From Streptomyces alanosinicus (lineage in GTDB: Bacteria > Actinomycetota > Actinomycetes > Streptomycetales > Streptomycetaceae): 64,000 nt of DNA. Position 1 is the stretch's first letter; each line of letters starts with the position of its first letter. The stretch is from contig NZ_BMVG01000011.1 of NCBI RefSeq assembly GCF_014650595.1, positions 164,178-228,177 on the forward strand. Direction: 5' to 3'. A program made the position numbers and the translations under genes. Positions 16,916 to 25,600 of this stretch are shown piece after piece. The notes below the pieces were generated by a model, which searched no databases, was not told where the DNA came from, and worked only from the letters and a program-made list of their open reading frames with translations.

Positions 16916-19900
16916 ATGCCCCCCACCGCACTGCACCCCGATCCGGCCGGAACCCTGCCCGGTGTCCCCGTCGTGGACATCACCGCCACCGGACCCGGAC
17001 ACACCCCCATGCAGCAGATCATGGGCCTGATGCGCGCCCACGGACCGGTGTTCGTGCGCCGGCTGCACGGCCGGGACGTGCTGTTCGTCGCCGACGCCGA
17101 CCTGGTCGCGGACCTCGCTGACGAGGAGCGGTTCGCCAAGCACATCGGGCCCGCCCTGGAGAACGTGCGGGAATTCGCCGCCGACGGCCTGTTCACCGCG
17201 TACAACGACGAGCCCAACTGGGCCAAGGCGCACGACATCCTGATGCCCGCCTTCGCGCTCGGCTCGATGCGCACCTACCACCCGGTGATGCTCCAGGTGG
17301 CCCGCCGGCTCATCGGCTCCTGGGACCACGCGGCCCGGGACGGGCGGGCCGTGAACGTGCCCGACGACATGACCCGGATGACCCTCGACACCATCGGACT
17401 GGCCGGGTTCGGCTACGACTTCGGCTCCTTCGCCCGCAGCGAGCCGCACCCCTTCGTGGAGGCGATGGTCCGCTGCCTGGAGTGGAGCATGAACCGCCTG
17501 GCCCGCACCCCGGGCGAGGACGACTCCGCCGCCGACGCGGCCTTCCGGACGGACGCCGGCTATCTCGCCCAGGTCGTGGACGAGGTCATCGCCTCCCGCG
17601 CCGGCACCGACCAGAGCGGCGCCGAGGACCTGCTCGGACTGATGCTGAGCGCGCCGCATCCCGCCGACGGCACCACCCTGGACGCGGCCAACATCCGCAA
17701 CCAGGTCATCACCTTCCTGATCGCCGGCCATGAGACGACCTCCGGCGCGATGTCCTTCGCCCTGTACTACCTCGCCAAGCATCCGGCCGTGCTCCGGCTG
17801 GTGCAGCGCGAGGCCGACGCGCTGTGGGGCGACGCGACCGACCCCGAGCCGTCGTACGACGACATCGGCCGGCTCACCTACACCCGGCAGGTCCTCAACG
17901 AGGCGCTCCGGCTGTGGCCGACGGCCGCCGCCTTCAGCCGGCACGCCCGCAAGGACACCCTGCTCGGCGGCCGGATCCCGCTCCGGGCCGGCCAGGCCGT
18001 CACCGTGGTCGCCCCGATGCTGCACCGGCAGCCGGTGTGGGGCGACAACCCGGAGCTGTTCGACCCCGAGCGGTTCACCGCACAGGCCGAGGCGGCCCGC
18101 CCGGTGCACGCCTTCAAGCCGTTCGGCACCGGTGAACGCGCCTGCATCGGGCGGCAGTTCGCGTTGCACGAGGCGACCATGCTGCTCGCCATGCTGGTCC
18201 ACCGCTACCGGCTGCACGAGGACGCCGACTACCGGCTCACCGTGAAGGAGACCCTCACCCTCAAGCCCGAGGGCCTCACCCTCACGCTCACCCCGCGCAC
18301 CCCCGCCGACCGCGTCCACGCCCCGCTGCCCGGGGCCGCCGTGGCCCCGTCCGAAACGACGGCCGCCGCGGACACCCTCCCCGCCCGCGTCCGGCCCGGC
18401 ACCAGCGCCCTCTTCCTGCACGGCAGCAACTACGGCACCTGCCGTGCCTTCGCCGCCCAGCTCGCCGACGAGGCCGCCGCCGTGGGCTGCGCCACCGAGG
18501 TCGCGGCCCTGGACGCCTACGCGGAGGGACTGCCCGCCGACCGGCCCGTCGTCATCACCGCCGCCTCCTACAACGGCCGCCCCACCGACGACGCCACCGC
18601 CTTCACCGCCTGGCTCGACGGCACCCCCGACCTGACCGGTGTGACCTACGCCGTCCTCGGCGTCGGCGACCGCAACTGGGCCGCCACCTACCAGCAGGTG
18701 CCCACCCGCGTCGACGCCCGCCTCGCCGAACTGGGCGCCACCCGGCTGACCGACCGGGCCGCCGCCGACGCCTCCGGCGATCTCACCGGCGCCGTCCGGG
18801 AGTTCACGGCCCGGCTGCGCACCGCACTGCTGACGGAGTACGGCGACCCCGACGCCGCGCCGCAGACCACCGCCGACCCCGCCCACGCCTATGAGGTCCG
18901 CACGCTGGACGACGGCCCGCTGGACGCCCTCGCCGCCCGGCACGAGCTGGTGCCGATGGCCGTGACCGAGGCGTACGACCTGACCGCGCCGGGCCACCCG
19001 CGCACCAAGCGGTTCCTGCGCGTCGCCCTGCCCGAGGGCGTCACCTACCGCACCGCCGACCATCTGACCGTCCTGCCGGCCAACGCACCGCGGCTGGTGG
19101 ACCGCGCCGTCGCCGCGTTCGGCCTCGACCCCGACGCCGTGCTCGACATCCGCGCCACCCGCCCGCGGCGCGACAATCTCGCCGTGGACCGCCCGCTGTC
19201 TGTACGGCAACTCCTCACCCACCACGTCGAGTTGCAGGAGCATCCGACGGCACGCCAGCTGACCCTGCTCGCCGAGGCCAACCCCTGCCCGCCCGAGCGC
19301 GCCGCCCTCGCCGCCCTGACCGGTGACGATCCGCGCACCCTGGTCGAACTGGCCGAGGACCACCCCGCGCTGCGCGGCGCGCTCGACTGGCCGGCGCTGC
19401 TCGACGTGCTGACCCCGCTGCGGCCCCGCCACTACTCGGTCTCCTCCTCGCCGGCCGTCGACCCGCGCCACGCGGACCTGATGGTCTCCGTCCTCGACGC
19501 CCCCGCCCGCTCCGGCCGCGGCCGCTACCGCGGCACCGGATCCGGCCACCTCGCCTCCCTCGGGGCCGGCGACACGATCCACGCCCGGATCCAGCCCTGC
19601 CGCGAGGCCTTCCGGATCGACGGCTCGGGGCCGGTCGTGATGGTGGCCGCCGGCACCGGACTCGCCCCGTTCCGCGGCGCCGTCGCCGACCGCGCCGCGG
19701 CCCGCGCCATGGGCCGCCAACTTCCGCCCGCTGTGCTGTACTTCGGCTGTGACGCCCCCGACGCCGACTTCCTGCACGCCGGGGAGCTGCGGGCCGCCGA
19801 GGCGGCCGGCGCCGTCTCGCTGCGCCCGGCCTTCAGCGCCGCCCCCGAGAACGGCGCCGCCTTCGTGCAGCACCGCATCGCCGCCGAGGCCGACGAGATC

Positions 19901-20095
19901 GGGGAACTGCTGGACGCCGGCGCCCGGGTGTACGTCTGCGGCGACGGCGCCCGGATGGCCCCCGGCGTCCGGGCGGCGTTCCGCACGCTGTACCGGGAAC
20001 GCACCGCCGGCAGCGACGAGGCGGCGGCCGAGCGCTGGCTCGACTCGCTCGTGACGGACGGGCGTTATGTCGAGGACGTGTACGCGGCGGGCTGA
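16916..20095 (+). CDS. Self-sufficient CYP102-type cytochrome P450 / NADPH-P450 reductase
   Basis: 1059 residues carrying a complete electron-transfer chain in one polypeptide. Heme domain: AGHETTSGAMSFALYYLA near 270, ExxR in EALRLW, and FGTGERACIGRQFALHEA with the heme Cys near 410. FMN/flavodoxin domain: HGSNYGTCRAFA near 502. FAD domain: RHYSVSSSP near 838. NADPH domain: VAAGTGLAPFRG near 912 and VYVCGDGARMAPGVR. The domain order is that of P450 BM3 (CYP102A1), which hydroxylates fatty acids. ATG 16916 is chosen since upstream sequence lacks family similarity; the ribosome site is only moderate. A hairpin terminator follows. Confidence 0.93.
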   Translation: MPPTALHPDPAGTLPGVPVVDITATGPGHTPMQQIMGLMRAHGPVFVRRLHGRDVLFVADADLVADLADEERFAKHIGPALENVREFAADGLFTAYNDEPNWAKAHDILMPAFALGSMRTYHPVMLQVARRLIGSWDHAARDGRAVNVPDDMTRMTLDTIGLAGFGYDFGSFARSEPHPFVEAMVRCLEWSMNRLARTPGEDDSAADAAFRTDAGYLAQVVDEVIASRAGTDQSGAEDLLGLMLSAPHPADGTTLDAANIRNQVITFLIAGHETTSGAMSFALYYLAKHPAVLRLVQREADALWGDATDPEPSYDDIGRLTYTRQVLNEALRLWPTAAAFSRHARKDTLLGGRIPLRAGQAVTVVAPMLHRQPVWGDNPELFDPERFTAQAEAARPVHAFKPFGTGERACIGRQFALHEATMLLAMLVHRYRLHEDADYRLTVKETLTLKPEGLTLTLTPRTPADRVHAPLPGAAVAPSETTAAADTLPARVRPGTSALFLHGSNYGTCRAFAAQLADEAAAVGCATEVAALDAYAEGLPADRPVVITAASYNGRPTDDATAFTAWLDGTPDLTGVTYAVLGVGDRNWAATYQQVPTRVDARLAELGATRLTDRAAADASGDLTGAVREFTARLRTALLTEYGDPDAAPQTTADPAHAYEVRTLDDGPLDALAARHELVPMAVTEAYDLTAPGHPRTKRFLRVALPEGVTYRTADHLTVLPANAPRLVDRAVAAFGLDPDAVLDIRATRPRRDNLAVDRPLSVRQLLTHHVELQEHPTARQLTLLAEANPCPPERAALAALTGDDPRTLVELAEDHPALRGALDWPALLDVLTPLRPRHYSVSSSPAVDPRHADLMVSVLDAPARSGRGRYRGTGSGHLASLGAGDTIHARIQPCREAFRIDGSGPVVMVAAGTGLAPFRGAVADRAAARAMGRQLPPAVLYFGCDAPDADFLHAGELRAAEAAGAVSLRPAFSAAPENGAAFVQHRIAAEADEIGELLDAGARVYVCGDGARMAPGVRAAFRTLYRERTAGSDEAAAERWLDSLVTDGRYVEDVYAAG

Positions 20096-20129
20096 GCCGC
20101 GCCACACACACGCTCTGGCACCTCATGGA

Positions 20130-20159
20130 CCGCCCCGTGCCCCTCGTGGCGCGGGGCGG
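20130..20159 (+). terminator. Hairpin terminator after the CYP102 gene
   Basis: CCGCCCCG (20130-20137) pairs with CGGGGCGG (20152-20159) around a 14-base loop, 35 bp past the stop codon. No T-run follows, as is usual in Streptomyces. Confidence 0.65.
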
Positions 20160-20171
20160 CCCCGGCTCCGC

Positions 20172-20192
20172 TTAGCTCAGATCGTGAACTAA
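20172..20192. promoter_or_regulatory. Palindromic operator candidate of the ROK regulator
   Basis: TTAGCTCA, five bases, then TGAACTAA form an imperfect palindrome (one mismatched pair) 76 bp upstream of the ROK gene. ROK repressors bind A/T-rich TTAG...CTAA-type palindromes, so autoregulation is likely. Confidence 0.55.
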
Positions 20193-20268
20193 GGCGTGGA
20201 GGAATATCGCGTTCCGGCTGTCCGAAGGGGTATGTTGCAGGTCGGGCAGGGTTCGTGAAGGGAGCCGT

Positions 20269-21558
20269 ATGGCGGCGCGTAACGGGCGCACGGTGCGCGA
20301 TCTCAGGCGGGGCAACCGCACGGAGGTGCTGCAGAAGCTGTACTTCGACGGCCCCCTCAGCCGCTTCGAGCTGGGCCCGGCCACCGGCCTCAGCTCCGGC
20401 TCGGTCAGCAACGTGGTCGCCGATCTGGTCGCGGACGGCCTGGTCGAGGAGGCCGGCAGCGTCGACTCCGACGGCGGCCGGCCCCGCACCCTGCTGCGCG
20501 TCGCCCCGCAGAGCGGCCAGCTGATCGGCGTCGACGTCGGCGAAACCCGGGTCCGCGTCGAGCTGTTCGATCTGGCCCTGACCGAACTCGCCCGCACCGA
20601 ACGCCGGCTGAGCCCGCAGGGGTACGACGTCGAGGTGATCGCCGGTCATATCCGCGACGGCGTCGCCGAGGTCCTCGGCGCGGCGCAGGCCGCGCCCGAG
20701 CGGCTGCTCGGCGTCGGTGTCGGCGTCCCCGGCATCGTCGAGCACACCCCGGAGCGGGGCGCCGTCGTGCACGGACAGACCATCGGCTGGGACGCGGTCC
20801 CGCTGGAGCGGCTGCTCCGCTCGGCCTCCCGGCTCCCCGACGAGATCCCGTATTTCATCGACAACGGCGCCAAGACCCTCGGCCAGGCCGAGATGTGGTT
20901 CGGCGCGGGCCGCGGCGCCCGCAACGCCGTCGTCGTGCTCTTCGGCTCCGGCGTCGGCGCCTGCGTGGTCACCCCGGAGGTGGAGCACGGACGGGCCGTC
21001 GAGTGGGGCCATCTGACGGTACGGGTGCGCGGGCGCCGCTGCCGCTGCGGCGCGCCCGGCTGCCTGGAGGCCTACGCGGGCGCCGAGTCGCTGCTGGCCC
21101 GCTGGCGCGAGGCGGGCGGCCGGCCGCCCGGGGACACCGACGAGGAGACCGCGCTCACCGCGATGCTCGCCGCCGCCTACCCGGCCGAGGGCACCGCGCC
21201 CGACCCGGTCGCGCTGGCCGTCCTGGAGGAGACCGCCGAGTACCTCGGCGCCGGCCTGTCCGACCTGATCAACCTCTTCCAGCCCGAGCGGATCCTGATC
21301 GGCGGCTGGGCCGGGCTCCAGCTCGGCACCCGCTTCCTGCCCGCCGTACGCCGCCATGCGACGACGTACGCGCTGCGCCATCCGGCCGACAGGGTGAGCA
21401 TCGACCTCGGCCGGCTCGGTCCGGACGCGGTCACCGTGGGCGCCGCGATCCTGCCGCTGGCCGAGTTCTTCGGCAGCGGCGGCCGCCGCCCGGAGCCGGT
21501 CGCCGAGGACCGCCCGCCCGCCTGGCGTGCGGCGCTCCGGCAGCGGGCGCCGCGCTGA
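20269..21558 (+). CDS. ROK-family transcriptional regulator
   Basis: 429 residues. An N-terminal winged helix (about 12-65: LQKLYFDGPLSRFELGPATG, LSSGSVSNVVADLV) is followed by a ROK ASKHA sugar-kinase-like domain. That domain has LIGVDVGETRVRVELFD (phosphate loop), LLGVGVGVPGIVEH, and the ROK zinc signature CRCGAPGCLEAYAG near 257-270. Such proteins act as sugar-responsive repressors and usually do not phosphorylate. No sugar transporter lies beside it, so its targets are probably elsewhere. A TTAG/CTAA palindrome upstream suggests it controls itself. Confidence 0.9.
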   Translation: MAARNGRTVRDLRRGNRTEVLQKLYFDGPLSRFELGPATGLSSGSVSNVVADLVADGLVEEAGSVDSDGGRPRTLLRVAPQSGQLIGVDVGETRVRVELFDLALTELARTERRLSPQGYDVEVIAGHIRDGVAEVLGAAQAAPERLLGVGVGVPGIVEHTPERGAVVHGQTIGWDAVPLERLLRSASRLPDEIPYFIDNGAKTLGQAEMWFGAGRGARNAVVVLFGSGVGACVVTPEVEHGRAVEWGHLTVRVRGRRCRCGAPGCLEAYAGAESLLARWREAGGRPPGDTDEETALTAMLAAAYPAEGTAPDPVALAVLEETAEYLGAGLSDLINLFQPERILIGGWAGLQLGTRFLPAVRRHATTYALRHPADRVSIDLGRLGPDAVTVGAAILPLAEFFGSGGRRPEPVAEDRPPAWRAALRQRAPR

Positions 21559-21684
21559 GCGGACCGCGCGCCCGGCCATGACATGGCAGGTAATCGACCC
21601 GTGCGCGGGACCCGGGGAGTATCGGGGATGTCAGCGCGACCGAGCAGCGTCGCACCTGGTTCCGACCGCCCGAGGAGGCACCCC

Positions 21685-22563
21685 ATGCCGTACTTCGAGA
21701 GCCCCGTCGACGGCACCCGACTGCACTACGCCGACCACGGCCCCGCCACCGGGCCCGTCGCCGTCTTCGTCTCCAGCGCCTACATGGGGCACGAGATGTG
21801 GGAGTACCAGATGCTGCCCCTCGCGGAGGCCGGTTACCGCTGTGTCGCCCTGGACCGGCGCGGCCACGGCCGCTCCGACGACGTCTGGTCCGGCTACGAC
21901 CTCGACACCCTCGCCGACGACGTACACGGTCTGCTCGACCACCTCGACCTGCGCGACGTCACCCTCATCGGCCACTCGGTCGGCACCGGTGAGGTGATCC
22001 GCTGTGTGACCCGGCACGGCCGGGCCCGGGTGGCCCGCGTCGCGCTCGTCGCCGGTGTCAGCCCCGGGACCGTCCGCTCGCCGGGCACCCCGGACGGCCT
22101 GGACCCCCAGGTCGTGCGGGCCGACGACGAGCTGTTCCGGCGGGACCGGGCCGGGTACTTCACCGCCCTGGCCGACGACTTCTTCGCCGTCCACCTGCCC
22201 GGCAACCAGGTGTCGGCGCCGTACGTCCGCTACATGATCGACCGCTGCCTGGTCGCCACCCCGCGGGCCGCGAACGGCATCCGGGCCGTGGTGGCCGCGC
22301 TCGACCTGGCCGGCGAGCTGCCCGCGCTGGACCTTCCGGTGCTGGTCGTGCACGGCACCCATGACACCTCGGCGCCGCTGGCCGGCACCGGTGAGCGCGC
22401 GGCGCGGCTGCTGCCGGACGCCACCTTGAAGGTGTACGAGAACGCCGGCCACGGCCTGTTCGCCACGCACGCCGCCCGGCTCACGGCCGATCTGCGGGAG
22501 TTCCTGGACGCCGGGGCCGTCCGCGCCGCCGAGCCGGCCATTGCCGGTGCCGGACGCCCCTGA
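21685..22563 (+). CDS. Alpha/beta-fold hydrolase, haloperoxidase/esterase-like
   Basis: 292 residues. Nucleophile elbow GHSVGTG (Ser near 98), acid in VVHGTHDTSAP near 225 and His in ENAGHGLFATHA near 254 make a full triad. FVSSAYMGHEMWEYQM corresponds to the oxyanion loop. The set is typical of cofactor-free haloperoxidase-type esterases. GAGGAGG lies seven bases upstream of the ATG, which fixes the start. No signal peptide. The natural substrate is not evident. It is 126 bp after the ROK gene and could share its transcript. Confidence 0.87.
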   Translation: MPYFESPVDGTRLHYADHGPATGPVAVFVSSAYMGHEMWEYQMLPLAEAGYRCVALDRRGHGRSDDVWSGYDLDTLADDVHGLLDHLDLRDVTLIGHSVGTGEVIRCVTRHGRARVARVALVAGVSPGTVRSPGTPDGLDPQVVRADDELFRRDRAGYFTALADDFFAVHLPGNQVSAPYVRYMIDRCLVATPRAANGIRAVVAALDLAGELPALDLPVLVVHGTHDTSAPLAGTGERAARLLPDATLKVYENAGHGLFATHAARLTADLREFLDAGAVRAAEPAIAGAGRP

Positions 22564-22600
22564 ACACGAACCGGCGCCGGACGGCCCCGGACGGAGAAGG

Positions 22601-22634
22601 GCCCCGGCCGCGACGGGGGAATCACGGCCGGGGC
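22601..22634 (+). terminator. Hairpin terminator, 10-bp perfect stem
   Basis: GCCCCGGCCG and CGGCCGGGGC pair perfectly around a loop containing CGACGGGGGAAT, 38 bp after the hydrolase stop. The convergent PHP gene ends at 22744, so it may stop transcription from both sides. The loop resembles that of the hairpin at 31869-31901. Confidence 0.8.
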
Positions 22635-22743
22635 GGTCCGGGGGCCTTCGCTTTGTTCAACGGGCAATCACTCCGCGGTGTTCCGCGACCGTACATGACC
22701 TGCGTCACCCTGAGTGATCGCGGTCCGGGCGGTCCCGGACGCG

Positions 22744-23784
22744 TCAGGCGGGTGCCGCGCGCGCCGGCACCCGGCCCTCGTGGGTCCAGGCCAGCAACTC
22801 GTCGGCGGACCAGGTGGTCACCACCCGCTCGGCGGGCACCGCGCACTCCTCGGCGCGGGCGCAGCCGAGGATCTGCCAGTCCAGCTGTCCGGGCGCGTGC
22901 GCGTCGGTGTCGACGGAGAACAGCACCCCCGCCGCCACCGCCCGGCGCAGCAGCCGGCGAGGCGGGTCCAGCCGCTCGGGCCGGCTGTTGATCTCCACGG
23001 CCGTACCGGACTCGGCGCAGGCGGCGAACACCGCGTCCGCGTCGAACTCCGACTCCGGCCGCCTCCGTCCCGTCACCAGGCGCCCGGTGCAGTGTCCGAG
23101 GACATCGGCGTGCGGATCACGTACGGCGGCCACCATCCGGCGGGTCATCGAGCGGGCGTCCATCCGCAGCTTGGAGTGCACGGACACCACGACCACGTCC
23201 AGCCGCGCCAGCAGCTCCGGCTCCTGGTCCAGCGAGCCGTCCTCCAGGATGTCGCACTCGATCCCGGTGAGCAGCCGGAACGGCGCCCACCGCGCATTCA
23301 GCTCCGCCACCGCCGCCAGCTGCTCCCGCAGCCGCTGTGCCGACAGCCCGCGAGCCACGGTCAGCCGCGGGGAGTGATCGGTGAGGGCGGTCCACTCATG
23401 GCCGAGCGCGGCCGCCGCCCGCCCCATCTCCTCGATCGGACTCCCTCCGTCGGACCAGTCCGAATGGGTGTGACAGTCCCCGCGCAGACGCGCCCGCAGC
23501 CCGGCCCCGGCGCCGTCGGCGGGCGCGGCCGGGCTCTCCTCCTCCAGGTCACGCAGATAGCCGGGCACCTCCCCGGCCAGCGCCTCCCGCACCACCTGCG
23601 CGGTCTTCGGCCCGATGCCCCGCAGTGCCTCCAGGCTCCCGTTCGCCGCCCGCTCGGCGACCTCGCCCTCGGGCAGCGCGGCCAGCGTGCGGGCGGCGGT
23701 ACGGAAGGCTCTCACCCGGTAGGTGGGCGCGAGCGACCGTTCCAGCAGGAAGGCGATCCGGTCGAGGGCGGCGACGGGTTCCAC
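22744..23784 (-). CDS. PHP-domain metal-dependent phosphoesterase with DNA-polymerase-X-like N-terminus
   Basis: 346 residues. The N-terminal 75 residues hold helix-hairpin-helix elements (FRTAARTLAALPEG, LRGIGPKTAQVVREAL) as in the DNA-binding part of family X polymerases. The rest is a PHP domain with metal ligands visible in DCHTHSDWSDGG near 103, LTDHSPRL, GIECDIL, VVSVHSKLRM, DVLGHCTGRL and VDTDAHAPG. The polymerase palm is absent. The PHP domain of bacterial PolX proteins has nuclease or phosphatase activity, so a DNA-repair role is possible but not shown. Confidence 0.85.
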   Translation of the reverse strand: MEPVAALDRIAFLLERSLAPTYRVRAFRTAARTLAALPEGEVAERAANGSLEALRGIGPKTAQVVREALAGEVPGYLRDLEEESPAAPADGAGAGLRARLRGDCHTHSDWSDGGSPIEEMGRAAAALGHEWTALTDHSPRLTVARGLSAQRLREQLAAVAELNARWAPFRLLTGIECDILEDGSLDQEPELLARLDVVVVSVHSKLRMDARSMTRRMVAAVRDPHADVLGHCTGRLVTGRRRPESEFDADAVFAACAESGTAVEINSRPERLDPPRRLLRRAVAAGVLFSVDTDAHAPGQLDWQILGCARAEECAVPAERVVTTWSADELLAWTHEGRVPARAAPA

Positions 23785-23841
23785 ACCATCACGGTGGCAC
23801 GACGAGCCCCGAGGGGCGCGGGAGCGCCGTCGATCTTCAGG

Positions 23842-23872
23842 CCGGCTCCGGTGGACGACTCGTCGGAGCCGG
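23842..23872 (+). promoter_or_regulatory. 9-bp stem hairpin in the leader of a small gene
   Basis: CCGGCTCCG (23842-23850) and CGGAGCCGG (23864-23872) are perfect inverted arms with a 13-base loop. They end 21 bp before the ATG of the 81-residue gene and lie between divergent starts, so this is not an ordinary terminator. It could be an operator or a 5'-leader hairpin. Confidence 0.45.
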
Positions 23873-23893
23873 ATGCGTTCTACGCTCTATTCC

Positions 23894-24139
23894 ATGACCG
23901 AACAAGGAGTTCCGCACATCTCCCATCCGCGGGTCCTGGTGCTCGGTGTGTGCCAGGGCAAACCGGGCGAGCCGCCCTTCCGGATCATGGAGATCGACGG
24001 TCAGGTGATCGGTGCGGCCAGGCACGTGACCGACGTACTGGAGACCGCCGCCTCGTACGGCATCACGATCCATGACATGGACGACCCGGACCTGGTCCGC
24101 TGGGTCGGCGGGGACAAGTACACCTGGACACTGCACTGA
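23894..24139 (+). CDS. Small conserved-looking protein of unknown function
   Basis: 81 residues (MTEQGVPHISHPRVLVLGVC to VGGDKYTWTLH). Codon positions show the strong third-position G/C bias of a real gene. The short fold seems to alternate beta strands (RVLVLGVC, FRIMEIDGQVIG) with one helix (HVTDVLETAASYG). No signal peptide, metal cluster or DNA-binding motif is visible. It is divergent from the PHP gene and convergent with the GH16 gene. I cannot assign a function. Confidence 0.65.
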   Translation: MTEQGVPHISHPRVLVLGVCQGKPGEPPFRIMEIDGQVIGAARHVTDVLETAASYGITIHDMDDPDLVRWVGGDKYTWTLH

Positions 24140-24175
24140 GCCACCCGGACGCCGCGGCACCGCGCCCGGTCCGGC

Positions 24176-25411
24176 TCAGCCGACGGTCCACTTCTGGTTG
24201 GCGCCGCCCGTGCACGTCCAGATCTGCAGACGGGTGCCGTTGGCCGAGGTGTTCCCGGTCGCGTCGAGGCACTTGTCCGCCTGCGGGTTGACGATGTCGT
24301 GCGCCCCGGTGACCGTCCACTTCTGGTTCGGGCCGCCGGTGCAGTCCCACAGCTGGACGGTCGAGCCGTCGGCCGTGCCGTTGCCCGTGACGTCCAGGCA
24401 CTTGCCGAGCGCCCGGATCGTGCCGTCGGAGCCGGCCGTCCAGTTCTGCGCGGACGTGCCGTTGCAGTCGTAGAGCTGCACGGGTGTGCCGTTCGCGGTG
24501 TTCGCGCCTGCCACGTCCACGCACATGCCGGCCAGGCCGCGTATCGGCATCCCGGCCGCGCTGTTGCTCGTCGTCACCGACACCGAGTCCACCACCAGCG
24601 CCTGCGGGAACCGAGTGCTGCCGTCGGGGTCGCCGGGCCAGTAGCCGCCGACGGCCAGGTTCAGGATCAGGAAGAACGGCTTGTTGTCGAAGACCCACGT
24701 CCTGCCGCCGAGATCGGCGGGGGTACGCCGCTCGTAGACGTTGCCGTCCACGGACCAGGTGATCGAGCCGGGCGACCAGTCCACGGCGAAGGTGTGGAAG
24801 GCGTCCGCGAAGGCCTGGCCGTTCGGCAGCGAGTAGGCCGCGCCGATGCCGCCGGAGCCGGAGTAGCCGGGGCCGTGGATGGTGCCGTGCACGGTCGAGG
24901 GCTCGAAGCCGACGTTCTCCATCACGTCGATCTCGCCCGAGTCCGGCCAGTTCACGGGCGTGCCGAGCATCCAGAACGCGGGCCACATGCCCTGCCCTCG
25001 GGGGATCTTCATCCGCGCCTCGACATGCCCGTACCGGGCGTTGAACTTGCCGGCCGTGTTCAGCCGGGCCGAGGTGTACTGGCAGGAGCCGTACCAGCAC
25101 CGGTAGTCGGCCGGGTTCTCCTTGCGGGCCGTGATCACCAGGTGGCCCTGGCCGTCCAGGGCGGCGTTGTCCGTCCCGGAGGTGTAGTACTCCCGCTCGT
25201 GGTTGTTGACGTTGTCCCCGGTTTCCGTCGTCCACTTCGAGGAGTCGACGGCGGAGCCCGCGGGCCCGTCGAAGCTGTCGGAGAACGTGCTGACGGTCGC
25301 CGCCGCCGGCACGGCGGTCTGCGCCCGCGCCGGACCGACGACGGCGGCGCCGACGAGTGCCGCGGACAGGGCGGCGAGGAGGCATCTGCGAGGCAGGCGT
25401 GGGGAGGCCAT
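24176..25411 (-). CDS. Secreted GH16 endo-beta-1,3-glucanase-like enzyme with ricin-type lectin domain
   Basis: 411 residues. A signal peptide covers about 1-30 (RRCLLAALSAALVGAAVVG). The GH16 catalytic jelly roll spans about 40-275, with the active-site GEIDVMENVG (EIDxxE) near 157-166 supplying nucleophile and acid/base; MWPAFWMLG and KWTTETGDN are also family features. Residues about 285-411 form a beta-trefoil lectin/CBM13 with three QxW-type repeats (AQNWTAG, NQKWTVT, NQKWTVG). It likely degrades laminarin-type or fungal beta-1,3-glucan outside the cell. A possible operator (25483-25510) lies 72 bp upstream. Confidence 0.92.
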   Translation of the reverse strand: MASPRLPRRCLLAALSAALVGAAVVGPARAQTAVPAAATVSTFSDSFDGPAGSAVDSSKWTTETGDNVNNHEREYYTSGTDNAALDGQGHLVITARKENPADYRCWYGSCQYTSARLNTAGKFNARYGHVEARMKIPRGQGMWPAFWMLGTPVNWPDSGEIDVMENVGFEPSTVHGTIHGPGYSGSGGIGAAYSLPNGQAFADAFHTFAVDWSPGSITWSVDGNVYERRTPADLGGRTWVFDNKPFFLILNLAVGGYWPGDPDGSTRFPQALVVDSVSVTTSNSAAGMPIRGLAGMCVDVAGANTANGTPVQLYDCNGTSAQNWTAGSDGTIRALGKCLDVTGNGTADGSTVQLWDCTGGPNQKWTVTGAHDIVNPQADKCLDATGNTSANGTRLQIWTCTGGANQKWTVG

Positions 25412-25482
25412 GGCTCTCCGTTCGGCGTGGGGGATGTGATGCCTCTTGATTTAAGGAGTGAGAAAAGAGGGCGTCAATACCC

Positions 25483-25510
25483 TGGTACGGACCTATTGCT
25501 GATGGTCCGT
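25483..25510. promoter_or_regulatory. Inverted repeat upstream of GH16 gene, partly dre-like
   Basis: ACGGACC (25487-25493) and GGTCCGT (25504-25510) are perfect arms with a ten-base spacer. The left part, TGGTACGGACCT (25483-25494), also loosely resembles TGGTCTAGACCA elements found at Streptomyces chitinase genes (DasR sites and chitinase direct repeats). It lies between the GH16 and PRPP-synthetase starts; which gene it serves is uncertain. Confidence 0.4.
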
Positions 25511-25600
25511 CAGTCAAGACGTCGGCCGGTGCCGTGCTGCGCGGTGGGCCCGCCGGTAGCATGACGGCCCTGACCGTGATGATCAGGCGAGGAGCGCATC

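Noticed and set aside
16751..20107. Very long open frame of about 1100 codons opposite the CYP102 gene
   Set aside because: It is the antisense frame of a high-GC gene; its translation is Gly/Val/Arg/Ala-rich with no family motif, while the plus strand has all P450 and reductase motifs.
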